Assembly: GCA_016463365.1 (NCBI GenBank) | Contig: JAEMRJ010000128.1 | Coordinates: 1-5,977, forward strand | DNA length: 5,977 nt | Source of the DNA: Thermoleophilaceae bacterium | GTDB taxonomy: Bacteria > Actinomycetota > Thermoleophilia > Solirubrobacterales > JACPNS01 | Direction: 5' to 3' | Shown here: piece by piece, positions 5,964 to 5,977 of the stretch | Position numbering within the stretch: position 1 is the stretch's first letter | How the letters are laid out: each line of letters begins with the position of its first letter | Notes under the pieces: generated by a model | Databases searched by the model: none | What the model was told of the DNA's origin: nothing | What the model saw: the letters and a program-made list of their open reading frames with translations, nothing else | Position numbers and translations under genes: made by a program

Positions 5964-5977
5964 TCTGCCGCTCTATC
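5919..5977 (-). tRNA. tRNA-Arg (anticodon UCU), 5' part outside window
   Basis: The last 59 bases of a tRNA are visible on the minus strand; the 5' acceptor strand and most of the D arm lie beyond 5977. The anticodon stem is GCAGA/TCTGC around the 7-base loop TTTCTAC, giving anticodon TCT (plus strand 5959-5961), which reads AGA/AGG arginine codons. A 5-base variable loop (GGGTC) follows. The T arm is GGGGG-TTCGAAT-CCCTC, with one G-T pair. Then come the 3' acceptor strand CGGGGGT, discriminator A and an encoded CCA (5921-5919). All conserved T-loop bases are present. The 5' acceptor strand should read about ACCCCCG. Its 3' end faces the recombinase fragment, the usual orientation for an element integrated into a tRNA 3' end. 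Confidence 0.93.

Noticed and set aside
1..5977. CRISPR array, insertion sequence or second att copy
   Set aside because: I saw no regularly spaced repeats and no transposase with flanking inverted repeats. I found no second copy of the tRNA 3' segment in the window.

Overview
The window is high-GC DNA (GC-rich third codon positions, GTG starts, a tRNA with encoded CCA). It looks actinobacterial. Three traits make me lean towards Thermoleophilia (Solirubrobacterales-like): an ECF sigma factor translationally coupled to a single-pass membrane protein, a convergent gene for a low-complexity, probably secreted protein, and a large serine recombinase. The lineage is an inference from gene style, not from a marker gene.

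Layout. Positions 3-599 (+) hold the 3' part of an unrecognised gene that begins outside the window. Between it and the convergent gene sits a strong hairpin (617-655) that can terminate transcription in both directions. On the minus strand, 2286->1627 encodes an ECF sigma-70 factor. It overlaps by 4 bases (GTGA) the start of 1630->674, a type II membrane protein in the usual anti-sigma position but without a visible zinc anti-sigma domain. A stretch at 2287-2714 holds no convincing gene. Next, 4231->2715 (-) encodes a roughly 505-residue actinobacterial protein of unknown function (N-terminal winged helix, C-terminal long helical region), split by a single-base frameshift near 3700. A second gene-poor stretch (4232-4649) carries an A9 tract and a perfect 18-bp palindrome.

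The right end is a mobile-element boundary. A large serine recombinase gene (4650-5960, +) keeps the recombinase, zinc-ribbon and coiled-coil parts but has lost the whole N-terminal catalytic domain. Its reading frame runs through the transcription terminator of, and then into, a convergent tRNA-Arg(UCU) gene (5919 to beyond 5977, -). It stops inside the anticodon loop, so the last residues (WYPRRDSNPRPAE) are antisense tRNA sequence. I read this as the tRNA-side end of a decayed integrative element lying to the left. The frameshifted winged-helix gene may be cargo or an old neighbour. The sigma/membrane pair may be ordinary chromosome. The far attachment site is not in the window.

I found no CRISPR array, no insertion sequence with terminal repeats and no clear new defence system. 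The most informative points are the catalytically headless recombinase fused to tRNA sequence, the single-base lesion in the winged-helix gene, and the unassigned palindrome.
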